From the NCBI GenBank assembly GCA_015494815.1, contig WGAK01000206.1:1-5043 (forward strand): a stretch of 5,043 nucleotides of DNA, given 5' to 3'. The DNA comes from Anaerolineales bacterium (GTDB taxonomy: Bacteria > Chloroflexota > Anaerolineae > Anaerolineales > DRMV01). Position 1 is the first letter of the stretch. Each line of letters begins with the position of its first letter. The notes under the pieces are model-generated. The model made no database searches and was not told where the DNA came from. It worked only from the letters and a program-made list of their open reading frames with translations. Shown piece by piece: positions 1 through 5,040 of this stretch. A program made the position numbers and the translations under genes.

Positions 1-216
1 TCGCACCGCCGCGGTGGGTGCGGGTGGTGCCGTCGCGGTGGGCGGGGATGACGGCCGCGCGGGCTCCGGCGCGGCCGTGGTAGCGGCCGGAGGCGGCAGG
101 GTGGGCAGCAAAGTCGGCAGCGGCGCGGCATCGCCGCACGCGCTCAGCAGGCCGGCCGTCAGCCCCAGCGCCAGGCCCAACAGCCACGGCGGTGCGAGCA
201 TCCGGCGTCGTGACAT
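1..216 (-). CDS. Putative lipoprotein, N-terminal part (runs off left edge)
   Basis: Reading leftward from the ATG at 216 gives 72 codons with no stop before the window edge, so the gene is partial. Upstream is a good ribosome binding site (GGGAGG, five bases before the ATG). The product starts with a textbook lipoprotein signal: MSRRR, a hydrophobic stretch at residues 11-24, then the lipobox L-S-A-C with the lipid-modified cysteine at residue 27. After it comes a low-complexity linker (28-72) with 14 Pro, 12 Ala and 7 Thr in 45 residues, which would tether a folded domain outside the membrane. That domain lies off the window, so no function can be given; substrate-binding protein, peptidase or hypothetical protein are all possible. 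Met6 is an alternative start but would lose the RRR charge cluster and sits worse for the binding site. It lies 67 nt downstream of the membrane protein gene on the same strand. Confidence 0.8.
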   Translation of the reverse strand, partial: MSRRRMLAPPWLLGLALGLTAGLLSACGDAAPLPTLLPTLPPPAATTAAPEPARPSSPPTATAPPAPTAAVR

Positions 217-283
217 GATGTCCTCCCTGAGTGTGGACGCGCGTCCTCCATCGCGCGCCCGCGCCCGGCCCCGGTGCACGGGT
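217..283 (-). other. Short spacer with perfect 12-bp palindrome
   Basis: This 67-nt gap separates the membrane protein stop from the lipoprotein start. It contains the perfect palindrome GGACGCGCGTCC at 235-246, 18 bases upstream of the lipoprotein ATG. The dyad has no loop and no T run, so it does not look like an intrinsic terminator; it could be an operator or a chance GC-rich palindrome. No clear -35/-10 pair is visible, so read-through from the upstream gene is the simplest assumption. Confidence 0.35.
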
Positions 284-802
284 TTAGAGCAACTGCCGCA
301 AGGCCAGCATCGCGCCCAAGGCCAACAGCGCCAGGCCGATGAAGGCGGTGAGGGGGGTGTGCAGGACATAGGAGGCAATCACCGACAAGAACAGCACCCC
401 ACCCGGCGCCTGCAACGGTCGCCCCGACAGGCGCCCCAGGTCATACAGCACCAGGCTGAAACCGGCCAGGCCCAGGGCTTGCAGCGCGGGCAACAGCAGA
501 CCTTCGGGGGCCGCCAGGGTGAGCAATCCGCCGGCCAGCAGCAGCGCCGCGACCGCGCCCCAGCGCCAGGCCCGGGGTTGCCCCCGATACAGGCAGCCCA
601 CGGCCACGGCCAGACCGATTTGGACCGTGGCCCACCACACGGCCAGCAGCCAGGGGCTCAGCGCCAACTCTAACGCCACGCTGCCCATCATCACCACCGC
701 GTAGGCCGTAGCCCACAGCAGCGCGCCCCGCAGCCAGGGCAGGCAGCGCGTCGTGGGCGTGGCACCCGAGGTCGGCAGAGGAGAAACGCGTGATTGGGGC
801 AT
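284..802 (-). CDS. Small polytopic membrane protein of unknown function
   Basis: The 172-residue product is not one I recognise. It starts with about 20 polar residues and then has roughly six hydrophobic segments, near residues 24-46, 51-70, 80-97, 100-121, 132-149 and 150-169, so it should be an integral membrane protein. Short Arg-rich stretches (RGQPRAWRW at 73-81, and GRLSGR around 123-128) would be cytoplasmic loops by the positive-inside rule. There is no catalytic motif and no signal-peptide cleavage site. The ATG at 802 is supported by AAGGAG seven bases upstream. The gene lies 129 nt downstream of the transporter on the same strand, but a strong hairpin lies between them, so the two may be only partly co-transcribed. 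It could be an accessory membrane subunit, though nothing in the sequence ties it to the transporter. The reading frame is reliable; the function is unknown. Confidence 0.8.
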   Translation of the reverse strand: MPQSRVSPLPTSGATPTTRCLPWLRGALLWATAYAVVMMGSVALELALSPWLLAVWWATVQIGLAVAVGCLYRGQPRAWRWGAVAALLLAGGLLTLAAPEGLLLPALQALGLAGFSLVLYDLGRLSGRPLQAPGGVLFLSVIASYVLHTPLTAFIGLALLALGAMLALRQLL

Positions 803-809
803 GAGGCTA

Positions 810-815
810 CTCCTT
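810..815 (-). promoter_or_regulatory. Ribosome binding site of the small membrane protein gene
   Basis: AAGGAG read on the minus strand, seven bases before the ATG at 802. It fixes the start of the 172-residue membrane protein. Confidence 0.75.
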
Positions 816-821
816 ACGCGT

Positions 822-838
822 CGCGGGCCGGGCCCGCG
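822..838. repeat. GC-only inverted repeat in the 803-931 gap
   Basis: CGCGGGCC and GGCCCGCG flank a single G, forming a compact dyad just upstream of the ribosome binding site of the small membrane protein gene. In RNA it would fold with six paired bases and a five-base loop. There is no T run beside it. It may be an operator or a leader hairpin, or simply part of the terminator neighbourhood. Confidence 0.45.
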
Positions 839-847
839 GTCCTTCCT

Positions 848-853
848 ATTGTA
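848..853 (-). promoter_or_regulatory. Possible -10 element for the small membrane protein gene
   Basis: TACAAT on the minus strand matches five of six bases of the TATAAT consensus and lies about 45 nt upstream of the ATG at 802, directly after the terminator-like hairpin. No convincing -35 element is seen 16-18 nt upstream, where the hairpin arm sits. It would let the downstream genes be expressed independently of the transporter. Confidence 0.25.
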
Positions 854-862
854 CTCGCGAAA

Positions 863-894
863 CAGAAGGGCGCGGGATGCGCCGCGCCCTTCTG
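863..894 (-). terminator. Strong hairpin after the transporter gene, probable terminator
   Basis: Two perfectly complementary 13-nt arms (863-875 and 882-894; each carries the GGGCGCGG or CCGCGCCC core) flank a six-base loop. The hairpin lies 37 nt beyond the stop codon of the YeeE/YedE gene. On the minus strand it is followed only by TTT and then CGCGAG, so the uridine run is short and termination may be partial. The arms end in AGAAG/CTTCT, so on the plus strand the 3' side has no T run either. The position between two co-directional genes fits a terminator or an mRNA 3'-end stabiliser. Confidence 0.6.
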
Positions 895-931
895 CCTGAG
901 CGATGATGATGTTCGCCCAACCGCTCGTCCG

Positions 932-2551
932 CTACTTACTCGCCATGGACGCCAATTCCTTCTCCAGGCGGTCGATTTCGTCGAAGCGACCCTCGCGCTC
1001 CAGTTTCTCCATGCGGGCCAGGTACATATCCTCCGACGACATCTTGAACAGGTCGCCGGCCTTGACGCCGATGTTGCGGGCACCCCGCTTCATGGCCCAG
1101 ATGAACATGTAGCCCCAGAAGACGATGTAGAGCGCGTAGATGAGCATTTGCACGGCCGGGCTTTGAGGCGCGATGAGCGCGGGTACGAAGGTGGTGGGCG
1201 CGTAGGGTGCGCTCATCATCAGGTTGTCCCAGAAGTCCCGGGCCAGGGTGTAGGGCAGATAGCCCAAGTAGAAGAAGGGCCAGATGAGCAGGCCGGTGAT
1301 GTAGAGCAAGCCCGTGCGGCCGTAATTGCGGAATTCGCAGCCAATCATCAGCACGGTGCCGATGCCCAGCAGCAGGCCGCCGAAGATGTCCATGGGCAGG
1401 GTGGTCTGCACCCGGATGCTCTTGCTGCTCAGGCCCACGGTGTGGAACTCCGCGCCCAGGGGGCCGACATACTGCTCCGCGAAGGCCTCGGTGGCCCAGT
1501 GGTGGCCTTCCATGATGCCGAAGCCCGCCCAGGCGATGAACATCACCAGGGCCACCAGGAAGATGTGCAGGCTCAAGGCCGCGAAGGGCTGGTACGAGAT
1601 GAACACCGTGCGCAGCGAGAAGGGGATGCGCCAGCGGTTGGCCGCGAACGCGTCGCCCTTTTCCACCTCACGCCCCAGTTCGGGGTTGATGAGGCCGCAC
1701 TCGGTGCCAAAGCCGGTCTTGGCCACCGACAGGCCCAGCAGCGCGCCCACGATGACCAGCATGAGGATGTTGCCCAGGTTCTTGCCGATGAGCATGCCGC
1801 CGTAAATCTTGGTCTTCTCGATGCTCTCGGCCCAACCCATGCGTACCGCGTAGTCGTTGCCCGCGAACGCGTTGTAGAGCACGACCACCAGGATGAGGCC
1901 CATCAGGATGTACAACACCGTGCGCACCCACTTGCTCTCCCGTACCTCCTCGCTCACGCTGAGGCCATCGGCCCACTTCAGGTGCTTGGCCTGCACCACA
2001 TACCACTTGGTCTCCTGACTCTTGAAGTACTGGGTCAGGTTGAAGTTGCGCAAGATGATGAAGCCGATGAGCGCGCCGATGGTGGCCGACAGCATGACCA
2101 CCCAACTTTTGAGGTTCATGGCCGCGAAGCCACCCAGCAGGTGGTGCAGGGTGCAGCCGCCCGCCACCCGGGTACCCCAGGCGAACAAGAACGCGCCCAG
2201 GGCCACGAAGCCCAGGCTGGCCTTGGGATATTTGGCCCAGGCCCGAAATTCCCCTTCCAGCCAGGCAAACACCAGCGCGGCCAGCAGCGCGCCGATGATA
2301 ATCCACTGGATGGCCGGTTGATAGTCGGGCTTGGTGGCGATAAGGCTACCGCCGAAAAGGGTGGTTTCCACCCCGGCCAGCATCCGGGCCATGCCGCTGG
2401 TCACGCCAATGAACTTGTGCTTCGGGTGCCCCAACGGCAAGAAGAGGAAGTTGATGATTTCCGCGGTCGCGGTGAGCAAACCCGCGGTCCACCACGGCCA
2501 CTGCCGTTTCAGCCAGGAGACCCCGGCATATCCGTTGGAAAACTTGGCCAT
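932..2551 (-). CDS. YeeE/YedE-family (TsuA-like) sulfur-compound transporter
   Basis: The 539-residue product is a polytopic inner-membrane protein of the YeeE/YedE family, whose characterised member TsuA imports thiosulfate through essential cysteines. Three glycine-rich motifs each carry one cysteine: GTRVAGGCTLHH (Cys133), KTGFGTECGLINPE (Cys285) and GTVLMIGCEFRNYGRTG (Cys405). These are the only cysteines in the protein. Hydrophobic segments lie near 21-39, 81-97, 112-126, 150-167, 210-227, 258-276, 324-344, 388-404, 414-432 and 466-486. At 539 residues it is clearly longer than the usual 330-400. The extra length includes an N-terminal part, a polar loop at about 170-208, another at about 346-385, and a charged helical tail at 488-539. 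The ATG at 2551 has AAGGAGG six bases upstream. It is divergent from a LysR regulator gene. Thiosulfate or a related sulfur or selenium species is the likely substrate by family, but this is not proven. No TusA/SirA-like partner lies in the window. Confidence 0.85.
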   Translation of the reverse strand: MAKFSNGYAGVSWLKRQWPWWTAGLLTATAEIINFLFLPLGHPKHKFIGVTSGMARMLAGVETTLFGGSLIATKPDYQPAIQWIIIGALLAALVFAWLEGEFRAWAKYPKASLGFVALGAFLFAWGTRVAGGCTLHHLLGGFAAMNLKSWVVMLSATIGALIGFIILRNFNLTQYFKSQETKWYVVQAKHLKWADGLSVSEEVRESKWVRTVLYILMGLILVVVLYNAFAGNDYAVRMGWAESIEKTKIYGGMLIGKNLGNILMLVIVGALLGLSVAKTGFGTECGLINPELGREVEKGDAFAANRWRIPFSLRTVFISYQPFAALSLHIFLVALVMFIAWAGFGIMEGHHWATEAFAEQYVGPLGAEFHTVGLSSKSIRVQTTLPMDIFGGLLLGIGTVLMIGCEFRNYGRTGLLYITGLLIWPFFYLGYLPYTLARDFWDNLMMSAPYAPTTFVPALIAPQSPAVQMLIYALYIVFWGYMFIWAMKRGARNIGVKAGDLFKMSSEDMYLARMEKLEREGRFDEIDRLEKELASMASK

Positions 2552-2557
2552 GTCCCG

Positions 2558-2564
2558 CCTCCTT
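2558..2564 (-). promoter_or_regulatory. Ribosome binding site of the YeeE/YedE gene
   Basis: AAGGAGG on the minus strand, six bases before the ATG at 2551. It fixes the start of the transporter. It also can pair with the CUCCU segment 6 nt upstream in the mRNA (see the inverted repeat at 2570-2593). Confidence 0.8.
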
Positions 2565-2569
2565 GAACG

Positions 2570-2593
2570 AGGAGATAAAATGTTGTATCTCCT
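2570..2593 (-). promoter_or_regulatory. Perfect inverted repeat in the transporter leader
   Basis: AGGAGATA and TATCTCCT flank an eight-base AT-rich spacer, 19 nt upstream of the transporter ATG. As DNA it could be a regulator operator. As RNA (minus strand) it makes an eight-pair hairpin. The 3' arm contains CUCCU, which can instead pair with AGGAG of the ribosome binding site across a six-base loop (CGUUCA), so the two structures exclude each other. Whether it works as DNA or RNA depends on the transcription start, which is not known. Confidence 0.55.
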
Positions 2594-2615
2594 TACAGTA
2601 TAGAGGGGCGGAGGT

Positions 2616-2644
2616 TTGGCGGGTACGCCTCAATGGTTTATAAT
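2616..2644 (+). promoter_or_regulatory. Probable sigma70-type promoter of the lysR gene
   Basis: TTGGCG (2616-2621) and a perfect TATAAT (2639-2644) are separated by 17 bases, which is optimal spacing. The -35 matches TTGACA at four of six positions. Transcription would begin near 2651, giving a leader of about 48 nt before the LysR start at 2699. Confidence 0.55.
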
Positions 2645-2667
2645 GGCTATTACCCTTTTTTATAACC
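2635..2667. promoter_or_regulatory. Dyad over the divergent promoters, candidate LysR operator
   Basis: GGTTTATAA (2635-2643) and TTATAACC (2660-2667) form an inverted repeat broken by one extra T. Inside it lies a second, perfect dyad, TAAT-GGCT-ATTA (2641-2652). LysR regulators usually bind AT-rich dyads of this kind between divergent genes, and this one covers the lysR -10, which would suit autorepression. Binding is inferred, not shown. Confidence 0.4.
2637..2665 (-). promoter_or_regulatory. Possible promoter of the YeeE/YedE gene
   Basis: On the minus strand, TTATAA (2665-2660) and TATAAA (2642-2637) are spaced by 17 bases; each matches its consensus at four or five positions. The start would fall near 2630, giving a leader of about 80 nt that includes the 2570-2593 hairpin. 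Its -10 overlaps the lysR -10 on the other strand. An alternative -10, TATACT at 2602-2597, has no good -35. Confidence 0.35.
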
Positions 2668-2688
2668 CCGGCGTGCGCCCCGACGCCC

Positions 2689-2692
2689 GGAG
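2689..2692 (+). promoter_or_regulatory. Ribosome binding site of the lysR gene
   Basis: GGAG six bases before the ATG at 2699. It is weaker than the sites of the transporter and proC, which fits a regulator made in small amounts. It supports the ATG at 2699 as the start. Confidence 0.55.
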
Positions 2693-2698
2693 CGAGGT

Positions 2699-3724
2699 AT
2701 GTCGCATCCCCTTATTCCGCCCTGGATGCAAATTTTCCTGGCCGTGGTCGAGCACGGCAGTTTCAATCGGGCTGCCGAGGCGCTGCTGCTCTCGCAACCG
2801 GCCGTCAGCCATCACATGCGACGGCTGGAGACCTGGCTGGGCACGCCGTTGTTCGAGCGTTCGCCGCAGGGCGTGCGGCTCACCCCCGCGGGGGAGAATC
2901 TGCTGCGCTATGTGCGGGTGGCCCACTGGGTGTTGCTGGCCGCGGAGAGCAGCCTGATGGAGGTGGACCGGCAAGCCCGTCAGGTGTTGACCTTGGGCGT
3001 GACCCCCACGGTCTCGACGCACTGCCTGCCGTCGTGGCTGGCCGACTTCCACCGACATTACCCGCGGGTGCACATTCGGGTGCACACGGCCACCACGCCC
3101 AACCTGGTGCGCCAGGTGGCCCACAACGGCCTGGCGCTGGCCATCATCGAGGGCGAACTCCCCGAAGAGCGCGAGGTGGACTTCTGGGTGTTGGAGCGCC
3201 TGGAGTTCGTCATCGTCACCCCCGGGCGGCCGCCGTGGAGCGAGCGCCGCCGCCTGCCCCTGCGCGCGCTGGACGGCCAGCCCCTGGTCACTCGCGCGCC
3301 GGGCACCAGCACCCGGGCCTGGCTGGACGACATTCTGGACCGCCACGGCGCCCGGCCGCGCATCGTGGCCGAACTGGACTCGCCCGACGCCATTCAGCAG
3401 GCCGTTGCCCGCGGGTTGGGCGTGGCCCTGCTGCCGCGCTGCATGCTCAACCCCGGGCAGCACGGTCTGCATGTGCTGGAGGTGGCCGGCAAGCCCCCCG
3501 TGCGTTACCTCAAAGCCCTGTGGCCCAAAGACCTGCCCCTGCAGCCCCTGGCCCGGGCCTTTCTGGAAATCCTGCGCGAGCGCTACCCGGCCGTGGAGGA
3601 CCTGCTGCAACAGGTGCGCCGCACCGAGACACACCTGGAACGCCTGCAACGGCTGCTGGACACCCTGCCACGCGCCGAAGGCGTTCCTGCCGCGCGGGTG
3701 GTCGGCTCACCCCCGGCGGCCTGA
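2699..3724 (+). CDS. LysR-type transcriptional regulator
   Basis: This 341-residue protein has the standard LysR layout. The N-terminal winged helix-turn-helix is at residues 9-68, with the classic signature SFNRAAEALLLSQPAVSHHM (21-40) and then RRLETWLGTPLFER plus the wing LTPAGE. A linker helix follows at about 69-92, and the two-lobed effector-binding domain starts at LTLGVTPTVSTHCLP (97-111) and runs to about 292. The C-terminal 45-50 residues go beyond the usual 290-310 and form a charged helix (DLLQQVRRTETHLERLQRLL, 301-320) with a Pro/Ala tail. The gene is divergent from the YeeE/YedE transporter, 147 nt apart, so control of that transporter and of itself is likely, as for sulfur-metabolism LysR regulators such as CysB. 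The ligand cannot be read from the sequence. proC follows 30 nt downstream on the same strand. Confidence 0.93.
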   Translation: MSHPLIPPWMQIFLAVVEHGSFNRAAEALLLSQPAVSHHMRRLETWLGTPLFERSPQGVRLTPAGENLLRYVRVAHWVLLAAESSLMEVDRQARQVLTLGVTPTVSTHCLPSWLADFHRHYPRVHIRVHTATTPNLVRQVAHNGLALAIIEGELPEEREVDFWVLERLEFVIVTPGRPPWSERRRLPLRALDGQPLVTRAPGTSTRAWLDDILDRHGARPRIVAELDSPDAIQQAVARGLGVALLPRCMLNPGQHGLHVLEVAGKPPVRYLKALWPKDLPLQPLARAFLEILRERYPAVEDLLQQVRRTETHLERLQRLLDTLPRAEGVPAARVVGSPPAA

Positions 3725-3743
3725 ACACGCCCATTTCTTCTGT

Positions 3744-3748
3744 GGAGG
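3744..3748 (+). promoter_or_regulatory. Ribosome binding site of proC
   Basis: GGAGG six bases before the ATG at 3755, a strong site. It lies inside the 30-nt gap after lysR, where no separate promoter is visible, which fits co-transcription with independent translation. Confidence 0.75.
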
Positions 3749-3754
3749 AAAGCC

Positions 3755-4609
3755 ATGCCAAGCGGACCGCGTATCACTTTCATCGGCCCCGGCGTGATGG
3801 CCGAAGCCATGATTGCCGGGCTCATTCGCCAAAAGGTGACCGTGCCCAGCCACATCGTGGCCTCGGGGCCCCGCCCCGCGCGGGTGGCCGAACTGGAGCA
3901 ACGCTACGGCATCACGCCCATCACCGACAATGTCGCGGCGGTGCGCGAGGCCGACGTGGTGGTGCTCTCGGTCAAGCCGCAGAAACTGCGCGAGGTGCTG
4001 GCCGACCTGCGCGGCATGGTGCCCGAACAGGCCCTGGTGCTGTCCATCGTGGCGGGCGCGCCCATTGCCCTCATCGCCGCGGGCCTGGGCCACGCGGCCG
4101 TGGTGCGGGCCATGCCCAACACGCCGGGCCAAATCGGCAGGGGCATCTCGGTGTGGACCGCCTCGCCCACGGTCACCGAGGCGCAAAAAGTGCAGGCTGC
4201 GCAAATCTTGGGCGCTTTGGGCGAAGAAATCTTCATGAAAGACGAGGACTATCTGGACATGGCCACCGCGCTGTCGGGCACCGGGCCGGCCTATGTCTTC
4301 CTGTTCATGGAAGCCTTGGTGGACGCGGGGGTGCATCTGGGCTTTCCGCGGCGAATCGCCGAGCAACTGGTGGTGCAAACGGTGCTGGGCTCGGCCGAGT
4401 TCTACAAGCGGCTGCAAAGCGATGTGCACCTGGCCCATTTGCGCAACCAGGTCACCTCGCCCGGCGGCACCACCGCAGCCGCGCTGTATTACCTGGAAAA
4501 GGCGGGCTTTCGCACCGCGCTCTCGCGCGCGGTGTGGGCTGCGTACGAGCGCTCCAAGGAACTGGGCCGCGGGGGCGAACCCAAGCCGCCGCGAGAAGGC
4601 GGGCGGTGA
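3755..4609 (+). CDS. proC: Pyrroline-5-carboxylate reductase
   Basis: The 284-residue product catalyses the last step of proline synthesis, NAD(P)H-dependent reduction of 1-pyrroline-5-carboxylate to L-proline, in the cytoplasm. The N-terminal Rossmann fold begins with ITFIGPGVMAEAMIAGL (7-23), with the nucleotide-binding GxGxMA pattern, followed by VVVLSVKPQ (68-76) and the conserved RAMPNTP (118-124). The helical C-terminal dimer domain has ALSGTGPAYVFLFMEAL (172-188) and the family signature with LRNQVTSPGGTTAAAL (229-244). Length is close to the usual 265-280, with a short charged tail (271-284) rich in Gly, Pro and Arg. All key motifs look intact, so it should be active. The start is set by GGAGG six bases upstream. 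It lies 30 nt after the LysR gene on the same strand and is probably on the same transcript. No other proline genes are present. Confidence 0.96.
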   Translation: MPSGPRITFIGPGVMAEAMIAGLIRQKVTVPSHIVASGPRPARVAELEQRYGITPITDNVAAVREADVVVLSVKPQKLREVLADLRGMVPEQALVLSIVAGAPIALIAAGLGHAAVVRAMPNTPGQIGRGISVWTASPTVTEAQKVQAAQILGALGEEIFMKDEDYLDMATALSGTGPAYVFLFMEALVDAGVHLGFPRRIAEQLVVQTVLGSAEFYKRLQSDVHLAHLRNQVTSPGGTTAAALYYLEKAGFRTALSRAVWAAYERSKELGRGGEPKPPREGGR

Positions 4610-4690
4610 CGCCGTACAGCGGCTCCATGGGGTGTCTGCCAGATTGCCGAAATCGGCGAGCGGGCCATTGTTGGCGCGCGGCGCGTGGGT

Positions 4691-4712
4691 ACCGCTTTGG
4701 TGCCAAAGCGGT
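4691..4712. repeat. Near-perfect dyad 82 nt after proC
   Basis: ACCGCTTTGG and CCAAAGCGGT are exact reverse complements separated by TG. It could help end or protect the proC mRNA, but no T run follows (the next bases are GTCGAGCC), so a classic intrinsic terminator is not supported. It may belong to a dispersed repeat element. Confidence 0.5.
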
Positions 4713-4770
4713 GTCGAGCCACCGCAGTCCCAAATTTTGGCGTGCGGCGCCCGGGCGTCGTTTTGGGAGG

Positions 4771-4850
4771 GCGGTAGGGCGAATGGGCGGAGGGGCGGTA
4801 AAGCGGTAAGGCGGTAAGGCGGTAAAGCGGGAAGGCGGATTTGCGGATGA
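4771..4850. repeat. Array of ten degenerate 8-bp units (GCGGTAAG type)
   Basis: Ten contiguous octamers all begin with GCG, nine of them with GCGG. In order they are GCGGTAGG, GCGAATGG, GCGGAGGG, GCGGTAAA, GCGGTAAG, GCGGTAAG, GCGGTAAA, GCGGGAAG, GCGGATTT and GCGGATGA. The middle four are nearly identical and the outer ones diverge, as in an array that grows by slippage from its centre. The unit is not a multiple of three, so a coding role is unlikely. Confidence 0.85.
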
Positions 4851-4939
4851 CGCTCCCCGCTATTCGATGCCCGCTGACGCCTGACGCCTGTTCGCCGGCC
4901 GCCGCCAGGCGGCAAGCCCGTCTTTCGGCCATGCCAGAA

Positions 4940-4957
4940 GGCGACCGGCCGGTCGCC
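4940..4957. repeat. Perfect 18-bp palindrome
   Basis: GGCGACCGG is followed directly by its reverse complement CCGGTCGCC. The right side continues CCCTAC; the motif GGTCGCCCCTAC is one I remember from dispersed intergenic repeats in other bacteria, but this is from memory. No open loop exists, so it is more likely a repeat element core than a terminator. Confidence 0.7.
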
Positions 4958-4976
4958 CCTACCAGGCGCTGCGCGC

Positions 4977-4989
4977 CCTCGCAATGACA
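4977..4989 (-). repeat. Fragment resembling a TGTCATTGCGAGG interspersed repeat
   Basis: On the minus strand the sequence reads TGTCATTGCGAGG, followed by GCGCGCAGCGCC, which contains a small dyad (4965-4977). I recall TGTCATTGCGAG as the start of a short palindromic repeat scattered through unrelated bacterial genomes. The identification rests on recall of a short motif. Confidence 0.4.
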
Positions 4990-4998
4990 CGCGGGCTG

Positions 4999-5040
4999 CA
5001 CACCGCGCACCACACACCGCGCACTGCACACCGCGCATTA
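4999..5040. repeat. Three 14-bp tandem units at the right edge
   Basis: CACACCGCGCA occurs at 4999, 5013 and 5027, exactly 14 bp apart. The units differ only in the last three bases (CCA, CTG, TTA). The array reaches to within three bases of the window end, so more copies may follow outside. Confidence 0.8.

Noticed and set aside
235..246. Terminator between membrane protein and lipoprotein genes
   Set aside because: The palindrome has no loop and no T run; in this GC-rich gap it may be chance.
14..673. Plus-strand open frame at the left edge
   Set aside because: It is antisense to the lipoprotein and small membrane protein genes. Those have ribosome binding sites, a lipobox and membrane segments; this frame has only low complexity.
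794..2566. Long plus-strand open frame (590 codons) over the transporter gene
   Set aside because: It is antisense to the well-supported YeeE/YedE gene. Its product is rich in His, Gln, Glu and Gly with no domain, and it has no ribosome binding site. High GC content keeps stops rare in this frame.
2660..3649. Minus-strand open frame (329 codons) over lysR
   Set aside because: It is antisense to an intact LysR gene, with a Gln/Gly/His-rich product and no motif.
4691..4712. Intrinsic terminator of proC
   Set aside because: The dyad is strong but lacks a T run on either side, and its two-base spacer would force a strained loop, so I list it as a repeat only.
3034..4809. Long plus-strand open frame (591 codons) across lysR and proC
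   Set aside because: It overlaps two genes with clear family motifs in another frame; the product is Arg/Gly/Ala/Pro-rich low complexity typical of a GC-rich shadow frame.
3707..5038. Minus-strand open frame (443 codons) over proC and the repeat region
   Set aside because: It is antisense to proC and passes through the tandem arrays, giving repetitive LPP/RLTALPP-like peptides. No ribosome binding site or domain.
4771..5040. CRISPR array
   Set aside because: Units are 8 and 14 bp with no unique spacers between them, so these are plain tandem repeats.
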